A model generated the notes under the pieces. It saw only the letters and a program-made list of their open reading frames with translations, was not told the DNA's origin and did not search any database. From an uncultured Bacteroidales bacterium (GTDB lineage Bacteria; Bacteroidota; Bacteroidia; Bacteroidales; UBA932), in assembly GCA_944326335.1 (NCBI GenBank), contig CALVDM010000021.1, positions 1 to 38,581 of the forward strand: a stretch of DNA of 38,581 nucleotides, given 5' to 3'. The translations under genes and the position numbers were made by a program. The first letter of the stretch is position 1, and every line of letters begins with the position of its first letter. Below, one piece after another: positions 38,580 to 38,581 of this stretch.

Positions 38580-38581
38580 CA

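Overview
The window looks like a chromosomal segment from a Bacteroidales-type member of the Bacteroidota, probably a gut or host-associated anaerobe. Supporting signs are Bacteroidota promoter elements (TTTG, 19 bases, then TAnnTTTG, upstream of several genes), A/T-rich translation starts without clear Shine-Dalgarno sequences, a full pyruvate:ferredoxin oxidoreductase, an RSH enzyme with a degenerate hydrolase domain, and family types such as a secreted M16 protease, a GH2 beta-galactosidase and a DUF6249-like/ECF-sigma pair. The family and genus cannot be fixed from the sequence alone. Coding density is high and no gene is clearly broken.

Left part (1-9.8 kb): a secreted M16 metalloprotease (minus) diverges from a LysR regulator (plus). 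Convergent to LysR are a secreted acetyl-esterase-like hydrolase and nifJ (minus). nifJ has a long, structured upstream region. fabD follows, preceded by a tRNA-Arg(CCG) on the same strand.

NAD block (9.9-16.5 kb, minus): a WYL-domain regulator, a membrane-anchored S9 peptidase, nadB, nadC and nadA are spaced by 3-19 bases, so they look like one operon for de novo NAD synthesis from aspartate. Across a 183-base divergent region, a plus-strand operon starts: GH2 beta-galactosidase, a PnuC-family vitamin transporter and a BadF/GlcNAc-kinase-like ATPase, which overlap each other, then recR and mntP, which also overlap. The divergent region carries three A/T-rich dyads, two of them at the predicted -33 elements, and is a good candidate operator for the WYL protein.

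Middle part (22.5-28.6 kb, plus): corA; rpsA (ribosomal protein S1) with a strong promoter and two mutually exclusive hairpins; ribonuclease Z; then two cell-wall genes, a lipoprotein glucosaminidase with LysM-like repeats and mltG, 5 bases apart.

28.6-30.9 kb: a C_GCAxxG_C_C-family protein (minus) and a three-gene plus-strand module (DUF6249-like membrane protein, ECF sigma factor, small two-helix membrane protein). They are separated by a 384-base gap that contains a 242-base non-coding element with about 25-base imperfect terminal inverted repeats and several internal hairpins. This MITE/REP-like element is the least ordinary object in the window.

Right part (30.9-38.6 kb, minus): a run of a DPM1-like glycosyltransferase, dihydroorotase, a DMT-family permease, uvrB and a RelA-type RSH protein. 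The last bases hold a strong plus-strand promoter firing out of the window.

All functional calls come from reading motifs by eye; no database search was run.
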